Shown: positions 10,531 through 20,916, numbered from the stretch's first letter. The stretch: DNA of 64,000 nucleotides from Paenibacillus timonensis (GCF_009725205.1 NZ_WNZY01000004.1:124001-188000); one strand, 5' to 3'. Notes: generated by a model from the sequence alone, not told the origin. Numbers and translations are program-made.

Positions 10531-11385
10531 ATGGAAAGCGCAGAATTACGCATTTTTCAAGCCGTTGCCCGAGAAGGCTCCATCACGAAAGCCGCCGACC
10601 GGCTGGGTTATGTACAGTCCAATGTGACCGCTCGCATTAGACAACTGGAGACTGAGCTGGGGACGGGGCTGTTCTACCGCCATAACCGAGGCATGACCTT
10701 GACCTCCAGCGGCAAAATGCTGCTGGATTACGCCGATAAAATCGTCGGTCTTCTGGACGAAGCGGTAGCAGCGCTTTCCTTCTCCGGCGAGCCTACCGGT
10801 CCGTTGCTGATCGGCTCGACCCAAACAACGGCAGCCGTGCGGCTGCCCAAGCTGCTGAGCAAGTATTACGAAATGCATCCAAAGGTCGAATTAACGCTGA
10901 CCACCGATCTCTCCGACCGCCTGGCGGAGAAGGTGATCCATTACGATCTAGACGTAGCCTTCGGCAACTTCCGCTACAATCATGACGAGTTGACCCGTAT
11001 TCCCGTGTTCGACGAGGAGGTTGTCGTCATTTCTCCCCCGGGCATTGATAACCTGGACGAAGCCCTGACGAAGCCAAGCCTTGTCTACAGCCGAGGCTGT
11101 ACCTACCGCGAAATGCTGGAAGAAATGCAGCAGTCTCGCGGCCGAACTTACGTGGGAGCAATGGAATTCGGCACGCTGGAAGCGATCCTCGGCGGCGTTT
11201 CGGCCGGCCTCGGCATCTCGCTGGTGCCGCGGATCGTCGCCGAGAAGCAGGCGCAGGACGGTACCGTGCGGATTCATGAGGTCCCCGAAGCGATGCGCCA
11301 TATGCAGACCGAGCTCATCTACCGCAAAAACGCCCAACCAACCAGCGCGCTCCGCGCTTTGATTGATTTGTTGAGCGTGGCTTAA
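10531..11385 (+). CDS. LysR-family transcriptional regulator
   Basis: 284 residues. The N-terminal helix-turn-helix begins MESAELRIFQAVAREGSITK and continues AADRLGYVQSNVTARIRQLE, followed by a linker helix and a periplasmic-binding-like effector domain from about residue 90 (TGPLLIGSTQTTAAVRLPKL). Start ATG follows AAAGGAGGA. It is divergent to the EamA transporter and SDR genes, its likely targets, as is usual for this family. Effector unknown. Confidence 0.9.
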   Translation: MESAELRIFQAVAREGSITKAADRLGYVQSNVTARIRQLETELGTGLFYRHNRGMTLTSSGKMLLDYADKIVGLLDEAVAALSFSGEPTGPLLIGSTQTTAAVRLPKLLSKYYEMHPKVELTLTTDLSDRLAEKVIHYDLDVAFGNFRYNHDELTRIPVFDEEVVVISPPGIDNLDEALTKPSLVYSRGCTYREMLEEMQQSRGRTYVGAMEFGTLEAILGGVSAGLGISLVPRIVAEKQAQDGTVRIHEVPEAMRHMQTELIYRKNAQPTSALRALIDLLSVA

Positions 11386-11394
11386 GGGGCTTTT

Positions 11395-11432
<38 letters not shown>

Positions 11433-11442
11433 ATAAATAGCG

Positions 11443-11640
11443 GTAAAAAATCACCTTATTTCCGACGGAACGCCCGTTTTCACCGGAATAAGGTGATTTT
11501 TTGGTCTTATTTCGCCCCGGAATCCCTTTGGAAGGCGGAATACGGGGAGATAAGGTGATTTTGTGGCGCTATTTCGCCAAAAAATCGAAGTTTACGCGAA
11601 ATAAGGTGATGAATCACCGCTATTTCGCGCCAAACGAGCC
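11443..11640. repeat. Cluster of short dispersed repeats with core TAAGGTGAT
   Basis: The stretch holds three direct copies of ATAAGGTGAT and an inverted copy (ATCACCTTAT), each near TATTTCGCC-like words. The first inverted pair (about 11447-11463 and 11485-11501) makes a long stem around a 20-odd-nt loop. No gene is visible. The layout is that of a non-coding interspersed repeat family rather than a terminator alone, though the hairpin could also end lysR or araM transcripts. Confidence 0.7.
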
Positions 11641-11669
11641 GGCAGCCCGGCCGCGGGACGGTTCGCGCG

Positions 11670-12803
11670 CTAGGCCTGCTCCGCCTCGTTCAGCGCCCGC
11701 AGCAGCGTGCGGCGGTCGCGCACCAGGTGGGCTTCGCGCAGGCTGCGCGCGAACAGCTCCTCGCCGACGCCCAGCTCGGCGAGGGTTGCCGGCCCGCCGG
11801 CCTTGCGCAGCAGGCCGCGGAGCTCGGCTTCGCCGGGCAGGTCCCGCAGCCACGCGCGGACCTGCTCCCCGTGCTCCCGGAGCGCCGCCGGCGCGGCGCC
11901 CGGGAAGGTCCCTTCGCCCGCGGCGTGGTACGCGCGGGCGATTTCGGCGCAGGCAACGCCGACTTTGGCGCCGTGCAGCAGCGCCCGCCGGCCCAAGCGC
12001 AGGTATTCCATCTCCCAGTAATGGGAGAGATGGTGTTCTGCGCCGGAGGCCGGGTGCGACTGCCCGAACAGCAGCATGGCGATGCCCGATTCGATCAGCG
12101 CCGTCATCAAGGCGCGGATCCCTTCTTCCGAGCGCGCGCCAATCGCATCGGCGTGCGTCACGCAGTTCAAGAGCGCGCGCTCGGTTATCGCCGCCGCCTG
12201 TTCGTCATAGGGTTCCCCCGCGGTCAGACGGGAGAACTTCCAGTCGAACAGGCTGGTATACTTGCCGAGCATATCGCCAAAACCCGCGGCGACCAGCCGC
12301 TGCGGGGCCGCCATCAGAACGTCGAGGTCGGCGAATATCGCTACCGGCGGCACCGCCGGCACTGTCTTCTTGACCCCGCGAATAATGAGCGGCGCGCCCG
12401 CGGAAGTGAAGCCGTCCACGGACGGTGCCGTTGGCACCGATACGAACGGCTTGCCGGTCTTGTACGCGGCAAACCGGACGATATCGTGAATCGTCCCGGA
12501 GCCCACAGCGATGAGCGCGTCCGTCTCCTCGGGACGGATCTCCAGCAGCAGCTGGACAAGCGCGATCTCGTCAGCGACCACATCGCCCTGCGCGTCAGGC
12601 TGAATCAGGCAAACGCGCGTCTCGACGACCTCGGCCGCCAGCAAACCGCTCAGTTGCTCCCCCGCCGCCGCATACGTGTGATCGTCCGCCACCAGCAGGA
12701 CATGATCATAACCTTGTTCCCGCAAGTAAGGAACGACCTTCCGGATCGCACCCCGTTCTAGTTCAATCACTTTCAATTGCTCCAATAACCTGTCTTTCAG
12801 CAT
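11670..12803 (-). CDS. araM: Glycerol-1-phosphate dehydrogenase family protein AraM
   Basis: 377-residue iron-alcohol-dehydrogenase-fold enzyme that reduces dihydroxyacetone phosphate to sn-glycerol-1-phosphate. Key features are the nucleotide-binding AVGSGTIHDIVRFAAY, the substrate loop SVPTAPSVDGFTSAGAP and metal-ligand histidines in GQSHPASGAEHHLSHYWE. Start ATG 12803 is used because GGAGGGG lies upstream, against an earlier in-frame ATG at 12824. As in Bacillus subtilis, araM sits in the arabinose operon although its reaction belongs to lipid metabolism. The 3' part is much richer in G+C than its neighbours. It follows araB by 148 bp. Confidence 0.9.
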   Translation of the reverse strand: MLKDRLLEQLKVIELERGAIRKVVPYLREQGYDHVLLVADDHTYAAAGEQLSGLLAAEVVETRVCLIQPDAQGDVVADEIALVQLLLEIRPEETDALIAVGSGTIHDIVRFAAYKTGKPFVSVPTAPSVDGFTSAGAPLIIRGVKKTVPAVPPVAIFADLDVLMAAPQRLVAAGFGDMLGKYTSLFDWKFSRLTAGEPYDEQAAAITERALLNCVTHADAIGARSEEGIRALMTALIESGIAMLLFGQSHPASGAEHHLSHYWEMEYLRLGRRALLHGAKVGVACAEIARAYHAAGEGTFPGAAPAALREHGEQVRAWLRDLPGEAELRGLLRKAGGPATLAELGVGEELFARSLREAHLVRDRRTLLRALNEAEQA

Positions 12804-12951
12804 GGTATCCCCTCCCTGGGCCATCCATCGACTCCTGCAACTTTCCGCAACATCCTAATACTTCCCGCAGCTTCTGCAATAGGCGACAGGCGAAGCCTTT
12901 GAGCCATCGGTACGTTACTCGCCAGCCCATCTCTCCGCCCGTCCCCTACTC

Positions 12952-14628
12952 TTACTCCGCTGCCTGCTTAATCCGCTTCAGACGTTTCATCACATCGTTT
13001 TCCCCGCGGCCAAAATAATCGTGCAGCTGGCTGTACTCCTGGTACAACTTCTCGTACACTTCCACGTGCGCCGGAATCGGCTTGAACGTTTCCTCCTTGA
13101 CGCGGGCCATCTTCCCGGCCGCATCCAGGATCGAATCGTACCCGCCAGCCGCCTCACCCGCCGCAACGGCCGCGAACATCGCCGCACCAAGAGCCGGCGT
13201 CTGCTTGGAATCCGCCACAAAAATCTCACGGTTCGTCACATCCGCATAAATTTGCATCAACAGGCGGTTTTTCTGCGGCAGTCCCCCACAGGCATACAGC
13301 GCATCCACCCGTACGCCGTTTTGATCAAACGCGTCAACGATTTTGCGCGTGCCAAAAGCCGTCGATTCCAACAGCGCCCGGTAAATCTCCTGCGGCTTGG
13401 TCAGCAGCGTCATCCCCACAATCAGACCGGTCAAATCGGTATCCACCAGCACGGACCGGTTGCCGTTCCACCAATCCAGCGCGAGCAGGCCGGTTTGCCC
13501 CGGTTGGTACGCGGCCGCTTCCCGCTCCAGCCATTGGTGCACATTCAGGCCTTCCTTCTCGGCGGCCTCCTTCACGTAAGCCGGCAACGCTTCTTCGACG
13601 TACCATTCAAAAATATCGCCCACGGCCGACTGCCCAGCCTCATAACCGTACAAGCCCGGAATGATTCCATCCTCGACCACGCCGCACATGCCTTCCACCT
13701 GTTTCTCTTCCGTCCCCAGCAGCATGTGGCAAATCGAGGTTCCCATCGCCATGACCAGCTTGCCCGGCGTAACGACGCCGACGGCCGGCACGGCCGCATG
13801 CGCGTCCACGTTACCCACCGCCACGGCGATGCCTGGCGTAAGGCCCATCATCTCGGCCATTTCCGGCAGAAGTCCGCCCGCGTTCGTCCCCAGCGGAATC
13901 ACGTCGCCGCGCAGCTTCGTATCCGTCAAATCCTCCATCCGAGGATCCAGCGCCTTAAAATACGCCTTGCTCGGATATCCGTCTTGCTTATGCCATATTG
14001 CTTTATAACCCGCCGTACAACTGTTGCGGGCGATGTTGCCGGTCATTTGCGCAATAACCCAATCGGTTGCTTCCAGAAACAGATCCGTCTTCTCGTAGAT
14101 CTCCGGCGCTTCATCGAGAATTTGCCATACCTTGGCCATCATCCATTCGGAGGAAATCTTCCCCCCATATCGCGGCAAAAAAGCCTCTCCCCGCTCAGCC
14201 GCAATCGCGTTGATCTTGTCGGCCTCCGGCTGGGCCGCATGGTGCTTCCATAACTTCACCCAGCTATGCGGGTTGTCGGCCAGCTCCGGATCGAAGCTAA
14301 GCGGCTGACCTTGGGCGTCCACCGGGAGCATCGTGCAGGCGGTAAAATCGATCCCGATCCCGATCACGTCCGCCGGATCGATCCCCGATTCCTTTAGCAC
14401 CGCGGGCACGGAGCGCCGAAGCACCTCCAGATAGTCGCCGGGATGCTGCAAGGCCCAATCATGCTCGAGCTTGATCCCGGAACCGGGCAGCCGCTCGTCG
14501 ATGACATGATGCGGATATGGCGTGACATGGTCAGCGACCTCCCGGCCGTCCGACAAATCTACCAGTACTGCGCGTCCGGACTGGGTGCCGTAGTCGACGC
14601 CGATCGTGTACTTTTTCCCTTTGCTCAT
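12952..14628 (-). CDS. araB: L-ribulokinase
   Basis: 558-residue FGGY-family kinase phosphorylating L-ribulose at C5. The N-terminal phosphate-binding loop is [20 protein letters not shown]; the conserved [16 protein letters not shown] and the C-terminal [20 protein letters not shown] with [13 protein letters not shown] mark the ribulokinase branch. Length matches the family. It lies 15 bp downstream of araD in araA-araR-araD-araB-araM, so it completes the arabinose to xylulose-5-phosphate route with AraA and AraD. Confidence 0.96.
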   Translation of the reverse strand: MSKGKKYTIGVDYGTQSGRAVLVDLSDGREVADHVTPYPHHVIDERLPGSGIKLEHDWALQHPGDYLEVLRRSVPAVLKESGIDPADVIGIGIDFTACTMLPVDAQGQPLSFDPELADNPHSWVKLWKHHAAQPEADKINAIAAERGEAFLPRYGGKISSEWMMAKVWQILDEAPEIYEKTDLFLEATDWVIAQMTGNIARNSCTAGYKAIWHKQDGYPSKAYFKALDPRMEDLTDTKLRGDVIPLGTNAGGLLPEMAEMMGLTPGIAVAVGNVDAHAAVPAVGVVTPGKLVMAMGTSICHMLLGTEEKQVEGMCGVVEDGIIPGLYGYEAGQSAVGDIFEWYVEEALPAYVKEAAEKEGLNVHQWLEREAAAYQPGQTGLLALDWWNGNRSVLVDTDLTGLIVGMTLLTKPQEIYRALLESTAFGTRKIVDAFDQNGVRVDALYACGGLPQKNRLLMQIYADVTNREIFVADSKQTPALGAAMFAAVAAGEAAGGYDSILDAAGKMARVKEETFKPIPAHVEVYEKLYQEYSQLHDYFGRGENDVMKRLKRIKQAAE

Positions 14629-14643
14629 GGTTATCCCTCCCCG

Positions 14644-15351
14644 TTATTTCTGCCCGTAATAAGCATTTACTCCGTGCTTCCGCAAAAAATGCCGATCCAA
14701 CAGTGTCTGATCCATCGCTTGCGTATCCGGGTTGATCTGCAGCATGCGGGCGGCGATTTTCGCTACTTCCTCCAGCACGACCGCGTTATGAACGGCATTA
14801 TGCGCATCCTTGCCCCATACGAACGGGGCATGCGAATGCACAAGCACCCCAGGCACCTGGTTCGGATCGAGGCCAAGCTCGGCAAACCGCTCCACGATGA
14901 CATTGCCTGTCTCCAACTCGTAAGCACCCTCGATTTCTTCCCGCGTCATCGGCCGCGTTACCGGGATCTCTCCGTAGAAGTAATCGGCATGCGTCGTTCC
15001 GTACGCCGGTAATCCCCGCCCCGCCTGGGCCCAACTGGTTCCCCATGGGGAATGCGTGTGCACGACCCCGCCGATTTCGGGGAATTCACGGTAGAGCACC
15101 CGATGCGTTGGCGTATCGGAGGACGGTCGCAGGTTCCCCTCCACTACATTGCCTTCCAGATCGACCACGACCATATGCTCCGGCTTTAATTCCTCATACG
15201 GCACGCCGCTTGGTTTGATGACGAACAATCCGCTTTCCCGATCGATCCCGCTGACGTTTCCCCACGTAAACGTGACCAGGCCATATTTGGGCAACTCCAA
15301 ATTGGCTTCCCACACCTGCTGCTTTAAGGCTTCCAACATCGCTTGATCCAA
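14644..15351 (-). CDS. araD: L-ribulose-5-phosphate 4-epimerase
   Basis: 235-residue class II aldolase-fold enzyme giving D-xylulose-5-phosphate. Diagnostic motifs are [20 protein letters not shown], the phosphate-binding [12 protein letters not shown], the zinc-binding [18 protein letters not shown] and a later His in [10 protein letters not shown]. It is preceded by an AraR box at 15386-15401, implying a second regulated promoter within the cluster, downstream of araR. Confidence 0.95.
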   Translation of the reverse strand: MDQAMLEALKQQVWEANLELPKYGLVTFTWGNVSGIDRESGLFVIKPSGVPYEELKPEHMVVVDLEGNVVEGNLRPSSDTPTHRVLYREFPEIGGVVHTHSPWGTSWAQAGRGLPAYGTTHADYFYGEIPVTRPMTREEIEGAYELETGNVIVERFAELGLDPNQVPGVLVHSHAPFVWGKDAHNAVHNAVVLEEVAKIAARMLQINPDTQAMDQTLLDRHFLRKHGVNAYYGQK

Positions 15352-15385
15352 CCCCTTTCCTCATCCCATGTGATCCCATATAACA

Positions 15386-15401
15386 AAAGGTACGTACAAG
15401 T
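15386..15401. promoter_or_regulatory. AraR operator upstream of araD
   Basis: AAAGGTACGTACAAGT keeps the GTACGTAC centre and the right half of the known ARA box (ATTTGTACGTACAAGT-like). It sits 35 bp before the araD start and would let AraR block transcription of araD-araB-araM. Confidence 0.7.
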
Positions 15402-15487
15402 TACCAAGCACCTGCTTCAACCTAAAGCGGCACCGCCCCGCCGAACTTCAGCAGGACGATGACACCGCCAAGTTGTCTCATTCCCGT

Positions 15488-16588
15488 TTATTTCTGACCC
15501 GTCAGTTCCAGCACCGAATCCCGTTCAATCAGCTCCGGTTCGAACACCGTATCGCCCGGCGTTTCTCCCCGCTCAATCATCCCGATCAGTTGGCGGGCGG
15601 CGAGCTCTCCCATCGTTGTTTTTGGGTGGGTCAGCGTCGTCAGCTTCGTGCCCGAGGCTGCCGCCAGGCTGGAATCGTCGAAGCCGACGACGGACAAATC
15701 CTCAGGTACCCGTAAGCCGCATGCGGCCGCGGCGTCCATCAGCATCACCGCCAGCTCGTCGTTATAACACACTAATGCGGTTGGACGCTGATCCGGCGTT
15801 TTTTGAAGCAGCTCCAGCGCTTTTTGATAGGCGTACTCGCCTTTTTGCTCCGTCGTAAACGTCACCACATGCTGCGGTGACACCGCAATCCCGAAGTCCC
15901 GATGGGCGGACAGGAAGCCCTTCAGCCGGTTTACGCCCTGCAGGTCATCCCTTTTGAAGAACCCGGCGATCTGCCGGTGCCCCTTCTCCAGCAAGTAACG
16001 CGCCGCCTTCCGGCCTCCCGCCTCGTCATCCACCTTCAGGCAGGGGCATTCCAACTCGTGATACTTCTCATTGATCATGAGATACGGGATGCCCTTCTCC
16101 TGCAACTCCAAAAAATACCCCAAATTCGGGTTGCCCTCCGCGCTTTTCGTCGGCTCGATGATCAGTCCGCTGAGCGGCTGGCTCGTCATGAGCTGAAGAC
16201 TGTCCATCTCCTTCTCCTTCGTGTTGTCCGTGCTCGACAGCATCAATCGATACCCCTGCTGGCGCAGCTCCGCTTCCGCCCCCCGAACGATATGGGGAAA
16301 AATATAATCCGAAATATACGTCGTCATGATCCCGATCGTTTTGACTGCTTCGCCGTCTCGCCGTCCGGGATGCCGGACGAATGTGCCCTTGCCCTGGATG
16401 CGCTCCAGCCAGCCGTCCTTCTCCAGCTCGCCGAACGTTTGCCGAACCGTCTGCCGGCTTAAGCCGAACTGCTCCGCGATCTCGTTCTCCGACGGAACCT
16501 GTTTCCCGGGCTGGAGCTTTCCTTGCTCCAGCCAAGACAACATTTCGTTTTTGAGCTGCATATATTTCGGAATTTTCCGGTCATTCAT
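15488..16588 (-). CDS. araR: Arabinose repressor AraR (GntR head, LacI-type effector domain)
   Basis: 366 residues from ATG 16588 (GGGTGG upstream). Residues 1-70 form a GntR-type winged helix: KIPKYMQLKNEMLSWLEQGK, then PSENEIAEQFGLSRQTVRQT. The rest is a periplasmic-binding-like sugar domain starting near TIGIMTTYISDYIFPHIVRG and containing VVGFDDSSLAA. This chimera is specific to AraR, which leaves DNA on binding L-arabinose. Unusually, the gene sits inside the structural cluster between araA and araD, in the same direction, rather than divergently. Confidence 0.93.
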   Translation of the reverse strand: MNDRKIPKYMQLKNEMLSWLEQGKLQPGKQVPSENEIAEQFGLSRQTVRQTFGELEKDGWLERIQGKGTFVRHPGRRDGEAVKTIGIMTTYISDYIFPHIVRGAEAELRQQGYRLMLSSTDNTKEKEMDSLQLMTSQPLSGLIIEPTKSAEGNPNLGYFLELQEKGIPYLMINEKYHELECPCLKVDDEAGGRKAARYLLEKGHRQIAGFFKRDDLQGVNRLKGFLSAHRDFGIAVSPQHVVTFTTEQKGEYAYQKALELLQKTPDQRPTALVCYNDELAVMLMDAAAACGLRVPEDLSVVGFDDSSLAAASGTKLTTLTHPKTTMGELAARQLIGMIERGETPGDTVFEPELIERDSVLELTGQK

Positions 16589-16695
16589 GTTTCGTCCACC
16601 CTTCACCAATGCCACCGTTCTATTGACTACCCGTTATTGTAACATAGGCCGGGCGAACGTATCGGGCCGAAATCATCGGTCGATTTGGACTGTGA

Positions 16696-18183
16696 TTAAC
16701 GCAGCCGGTAAGCCGCATCGCTCCAGCGCAGCTCATTCTTAAATCGAGGTACCGAGGTATCCTTGTCGATGATCACCGCTTCGATGCCGGTCATTTCCGC
16801 CCAATCGGACAGGTTCTCCGCCGTGATGGCGTAAGACAACACCGTATGGTGCGCCCCGCCGGCTAAAATCCACGCCTCCGCCGATTCTCGCAGCGAAGGC
16901 TGCGGCTTCCACAACACGCGAGCGACCGGCAGCTTCGGCATCGTCTTCTCTACCTTCACGCCGTCCACCACGTTGACCAGCAGCCGGAAACGATGGCCCA
17001 GATCGACGAGCGAAGCGTTGACCGCCGGACCGGCCTGGCCGTCGAATACGATCCGTGCCGGATCGGCTTTACCGCCGATGCCCAGCGGATGTACCTCGAT
17101 GGTAGGCTTCGTCGCGGCAATCGTCGGGCACACCTCCAGCATGTGCGCGCCAAGAATCATGTGGTTACCCGGCTCAAAATGATACGTGTAATCCTCCATA
17201 AACGAGGTGCTCTTGTTGTCCGCCAGCACCTTCAATACGCGCGTCAAAGCCGCGGTTTTCCAGTCGCCTTCGCCGCCGAAGCCGTACCCGGCTTCCATCA
17301 GCCGCTGCACGGCGAGGCCCGGAAGCTGCTTAAGCCCGTGCAGGTCTTCGAACGTCGTCGTAAACGCGCCAAAGCCGCCCTGCTCCAAAAACCGCTTCAT
17401 GGCGATTTCAAGCTTCGCCTGATAGGCGATAGATTCGCGAACCGGTCCGTTGCTTAGGCCCGCTTGCGTAATCGCGTACTGCTCGGCGTATTCCTTCAGC
17501 AGCGCTTCGGCTTCCGCATCGCTGACTTCGTTTAACACCTGCACCAGATCACCGACGCCATATCCGTTCACCGACCAACCGAACTTGATTTGCGCTTCGA
17601 CCTTGTCGCCTTCCGTCACCGCCACCTCGCGCATGTTGTCGCCGAAGCGGGCCACCTTAAGCTGACGGCTCTCGGCGTAAGCGGCCGCCGTCCGCATCCA
17701 GCCGGCGATCGAGCCGCGCACTTCGCCGTCTTCCCAATGGCCGACCACGATTTTGCGAGCGATGCCCAGCCGGGCGCCGATATGGCCATACTCACGGTCG
17801 CCGTGGGCCGACTGGTTCAGGTTCATGAAGTCCATATCGATGGTTTCCCAAGGAATATCGCGGTTAAACTGCGTATGGAAATGCAACAGCGGTTTTTGCA
17901 GCTGCGACAAGCCGGCGATCCACATTTTGGCCGGCGAGAACGTGTGCATCCAGGTGATGATCCCCGCGCAGGTCTCATCGCCGTTCGCGGCCAGGATCAA
18001 CTTGTAGATTTCGTCTGGCGTCGTTACGATCGGTTTGAACACGACCGGGAATCCGATCGCCGGGTCTTGGTCCAGTTGTTCTGCGATGATGCGGGAATGG
18101 GCGGCCACTTCCTCCAGCGTTTCAGGGCCGTATAAGTGCTGGCTGCCGGTCACGAACCAAAAAGAATGCGGTTTCAATTTCAT
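16696..18183 (-). CDS. araA: L-arabinose isomerase
   Basis: 495 residues converting L-arabinose to L-ribulose. FWFVTGSQHLYGPETLEEVA is the family signature; further conserved stretches are IITWMHTFSPAKMWIAGL, LLHFHTQFNRDIPW, and the manganese-binding Glu/His residues in GFGGEGDWKTAAL, DYTYHFEPGNHMILGAHMLE. It is the first gene of the arabinose cluster, with two AraR boxes 40-96 bp upstream. The next gene (araR) begins 107 bp after its stop. Confidence 0.97.
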   Translation of the reverse strand: MKLKPHSFWFVTGSQHLYGPETLEEVAAHSRIIAEQLDQDPAIGFPVVFKPIVTTPDEIYKLILAANGDETCAGIITWMHTFSPAKMWIAGLSQLQKPLLHFHTQFNRDIPWETIDMDFMNLNQSAHGDREYGHIGARLGIARKIVVGHWEDGEVRGSIAGWMRTAAAYAESRQLKVARFGDNMREVAVTEGDKVEAQIKFGWSVNGYGVGDLVQVLNEVSDAEAEALLKEYAEQYAITQAGLSNGPVRESIAYQAKLEIAMKRFLEQGGFGAFTTTFEDLHGLKQLPGLAVQRLMEAGYGFGGEGDWKTAALTRVLKVLADNKSTSFMEDYTYHFEPGNHMILGAHMLEVCPTIAATKPTIEVHPLGIGGKADPARIVFDGQAGPAVNASLVDLGHRFRLLVNVVDGVKVEKTMPKLPVARVLWKPQPSLRESAEAWILAGGAHHTVLSYAITAENLSDWAEMTGIEAVIIDKDTSVPRFKNELRWSDAAYRLR

Positions 18184-18222
18184 ATGCCAAAGCGCCTCCT
18201 AATCATAAATAACTGCTAGCTA

Positions 18223-18279
18223 ACTTGTACATACCATATCGGTATTTTCGACAATTCTTCTCTAATTGTACGTACAAGT
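18223..18279. promoter_or_regulatory. Pair of AraR operators upstream of araA
   Basis: The upstream box AATTGTACGTACAAGT (18264-18279) has a perfect TTGTACGTACAA palindrome. A second, half-conserved box ACTTGTACATACCAT lies at 18223-18237. Centre spacing is about 41-42 bp, close to four helical turns, matching the cooperative two-box layout known for AraR. Confidence 0.85.
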
Positions 18280-18364
18280 CGATTTACCCTCATTGTACTG
18301 CCCGCCGCTCAAAATGACAATAGGATTTGTTTGCGAATTTGAGATCAATTTTGTCCCATCCTAC

Positions 18365-18551
18365 TTCTAACGGACCGGAGCGCCCTTATTCCGTCCAGTT
18401 GCGCCTCTTCCGAGTTCTAACGGACCCAGGAGCCCTTATCGGCTCCCCATCGGACGTTTCCATCATCAATTTGGCGAAACAAGTGCACTAGGGTCCGTTA
18501 GAAATGCGAACCTTCGCTTTTGGGCTAAATAACGTCTCCTGTGTCCGTTAG
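18365..18551. repeat. Cluster of dispersed repeats with core TAACGGAC
   Basis: Within the 563-bp gap between araA and rhaD, TTCTAACGGACC occurs at 18365 and 18415, and its reverse complement at about 18491-18503 and 18543-18551. The copies frame GCCCTTAT words. No gene is supported here; besides the AraR boxes and the rhaD terminator the gap holds only these repeats. Confidence 0.75.
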
Positions 18552-18585
18552 CCGAACCTCCCTTTCGAGGTCGCCGGCAGCATGT

Positions 18586-18612
18586 AAAAAAGGACCCCTG
18601 CACCGGAGTCCT
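18586..18612 (-). terminator. Terminator of the rhaB-rhaA-rhaD operon
   Basis: Stem AGGACTCC/GGGGTCCT (one mismatch pair) followed by six T residues when read on the minus strand, 135 bp after the rhaD stop. Confidence 0.75.
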
Positions 18613-18746
18613 GATCTGTATTCCCAACGATCGTCTCTTCTCTATTATCGTCTATGCTCTATACTAGCTCTCCATCGCTATCCCTCTTGCTCTCCACTTA
18701 CAGCTTTTAGCCCGTGCGCCTAGCCTCTGCTCCTCCGCTATAATCC

Positions 18747-19601
18747 CTAGCTCAAAATCCCCGGCTGCGGTGTCACACCAAACGCTACTGCCAAGTCGCG
18801 CAACTGGGCATCGGTGATCTTTTGCAGCACCGGACGGTCGCCGAGCAGCATGTAGATTTGCGCCGCCTTTTCGACCGTTTCGATCAAGCCGAACGCCTCG
18901 TCCATCGTCGTACCGGTGCCAAAAATCCCGTGCTGCGGCCATACGACGACGCGATGCTCTCGCATCTTCGCGGCGGTCGCCCGCCCGATGTCCGGGCTGC
19001 CGGGCACCATCCACGGCACGATGCCGATGCCGTCGGGGAACACCACGAGACATTCCGTGCACATTTCCCACAGCGTTTTCGTCAGTTTTTTCTCATCCAG
19101 CTCATGGACGAACGTCATGGCCAGCGCATGGGTCGCATGGCAATGCATGATGATCCGGTGCGCCGGGTCCACCTTCAAACGCTCGATATGGCTCATGAAG
19201 TGCGCTGGCAGTTCGCTGGTCGGTACCGCCCCGTCCCGAAGGCCCCACAGTACCTCGACTTGGTCGCCGCCTTCAGCCACCCGCAATACGCCCAGATTCG
19301 CTTCCGGATCGGAGATCACATTTTTGAAATACTTGCCCGAGCCCGTCACGATAAAATAACGTCCCGCCAGCTCCTTCACCGGAAACGCGAGTTGCAGCTT
19401 ACGGCGCTCCGTTACAGAAGCGGCTCCAAGATATTTCGCCACCTCTGCTTCATCCAGCAGATAGCTGATATTCCCTCCGTTGCGTTCATCCCAGCCCAGC
19501 CGCCACATATGGAACGTGATTTCCGCCATCTCCCGGATGAAAGGCACTTCCATCCCCGGGACCCGCCGACCTTGCTCCACTTCCGTTAATGTCGTACTCA
19601 C
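18747..19601 (-). CDS. rhaD: L-rhamnulose-1-phosphate aldolase
   Basis: 284-residue class II aldolase splitting L-rhamnulose-1-phosphate into dihydroxyacetone phosphate and L-lactaldehyde. Motifs: [13 protein letters not shown] (substrate loop), [13 protein letters not shown] (phosphate), [12 protein letters not shown] (zinc His pair) and a third His in [12 protein letters not shown]. The start is GTG 19601 behind AGGAGAGG. It is last in rhaB-rhaA-rhaD. A second enzyme with the same aldolase activity, RhaEW, is encoded 7 kb away, so the locus has two ways to cleave this intermediate. Confidence 0.95.
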   Translation of the reverse strand: MSTTLTEVEQGRRVPGMEVPFIREMAEITFHMWRLGWDERNGGNISYLLDEAEVAKYLGAASVTERRKLQLAFPVKELAGRYFIVTGSGKYFKNVISDPEANLGVLRVAEGGDQVEVLWGLRDGAVPTSELPAHFMSHIERLKVDPAHRIIMHCHATHALAMTFVHELDEKKLTKTLWEMCTECLVVFPDGIGIVPWMVPGSPDIGRATAAKMREHRVVVWPQHGIFGTGTTMDEAFGLIETVEKAAQIYMLLGDRPVLQKITDAQLRDLAVAFGVTPQPGILS

Positions 19602-19659
19602 AGTAGGTTCCTCTCCTTTTGGTCAAGCTTATATTAAAAAACGGATAACCTAGGTTGCA

Positions 19660-20916
19660 TTACCGAGTCGCCAGCACGTTCGTTTCGTATTCTTTCACGT
19701 CTGCCAGCCAAGCTTCACGCACTGGCACGCCTTGCGCTGCGCAGAAGTAATCCCAAATCGCACCGTACGGATACGATTTGAATTCTTCGACCAAGGCCAG
19801 CCGCGATGTGTAATCGCCGTCCAGTTCCAATTGCTTCAGCGTGCCGAGCGGCTCCAGCATCGCCCGCAGCAGCGCTTTTTGCGTGTTGCGCGTCCCGATG
19901 ACCCAAGCCGCGATATGATTGATGCTGCCGTCGAAGAAGTCGAGACCGATGTGCGTACGGTCCAGCAGCTCGCCGCGTACCAGCTCGCGGGCGATTTCCA
20001 ACAGCTCGTCGTCCATCGTCACGACGTGATCGCTGTCCCATCGCACCGGGCGGCTGACGTGAAGGAGAAGCTCGCGGCCAAACAACAGCCAGGAGGACAA
20101 CTTGTTAGAGATCGTCTCCGTCGGATGGAAATGGCCGGCGTCGAAGCAGACCGCTTTGCCGCGAGACAACGCATACCCCATGTAAAATTCATGCGAGCCG
20201 ACGACATAGCTCTCCGAGCCGATCCCGAACAGCTTGCTCTCCACCGCATCGATATTGTATTTCTCATCGATCGGTTCGGCGAAAACTTCATCAAGAGCCT
20301 CCATCAAACGAGCCCGAGGCGTGAGTCGATCCACCGGTGAATCCTTGAAGCCATCCGGGATCCAGACGTTAGTCACGCACGGCTGGCCGAGCTCCCGTCC
20401 AAACGACTCGGCAATCTTGCGCGACGCTTTGCAGTGGTCGATCCAGAACTTGCGGATATCGAGGTCCGGGTGACTAAGCGTGAACCCGTCCTTGGCTTTC
20501 TCGTGCGAGAAGCAAGTTGGGTTAAAATCCAGCCCCAGCCCCCGCTCCTTCGCCCAATCTACCCAACCGGCAAAGTGTCTAGGCTCCAGGGCGTCAAGCT
20601 CAACCCGTTCGTCCGTATCGGCATAAATTGCATGAAGATTGACCTTGTGCCGGCCAGGAATCAAGCGGAGCGCCTCGTCTAGATCCTGCCGCAGTTCGTC
20701 CGGCGTCCGCGCCCGGCCCGGATAACTGCCGGTAACCGCCAGGCCGCCGCCCAGCTCTTGATCCTTGCCCAGGAATCCCTTGACGTCGTCCCCCTGCCAG
20801 CAATGCAGCGAAATCTTGATTTGACTCAGTCGGGCCAGTGCAGCGTCGACGTCGATTCCATGGTGCTCATACAGCTTTTTCGCCTCGTGATAGCTGGTTT
20901 GAATCGCGTTGTCCAT
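19660..20916 (-). CDS. rhaA: L-rhamnose isomerase
   Basis: 418 residues, converting L-rhamnose to L-rhamnulose. [14 protein letters not shown] is the family signature near the N terminus; metal and substrate residues appear in [31 protein letters not shown] and [20 protein letters not shown]. The ATG at 20916 is preceded by AAAGGAGG and preferred over an upstream in-frame ATG. It lies between rhaB and rhaD with short gaps, consistent with one mRNA. Confidence 0.96.
   Translation of the reverse strand: MDNAIQTSYHEAKKLYEHHGIDVDAALARLSQIKISLHCWQGDDVKGFLGKDQELGGGLAVTGSYPGRARTPDELRQDLDEALRLIPGRHKVNLHAIYADTDERVELDALEPRHFAGWVDWAKERGLGLDFNPTCFSHEKAKDGFTLSHPDLDIRKFWIDHCKASRKIAESFGRELGQPCVTNVWIPDGFKDSPVDRLTPRARLMEALDEVFAEPIDEKYNIDAVESKLFGIGSESYVVGSHEFYMGYALSRGKAVCFDAGHFHPTETISNKLSSWLLFGRELLLHVSRPVRWDSDHVVTMDDELLEIARELVRGELLDRTHIGLDFFDGSINHIAAWVIGTRNTQKALLRAMLEPLGTLKQLELDGDYTSRLALVEEFKSYPYGAIWDYFCAAQGVPVREAWLADVKEYETNVLATR

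Noticed and set aside
11501-12373. Long open frame on the plus strand over the araM 3' end
   Set aside because: Composition is Arg/Pro/Ala-rich low complexity caused by the G+C-rich antisense of araM; no ribosome site or family motif.
13021-14253. 410-codon open frame antisense to araB
   Set aside because: It mirrors the araB codons, is rich in His/Arg, and araB motifs on the other strand are complete.
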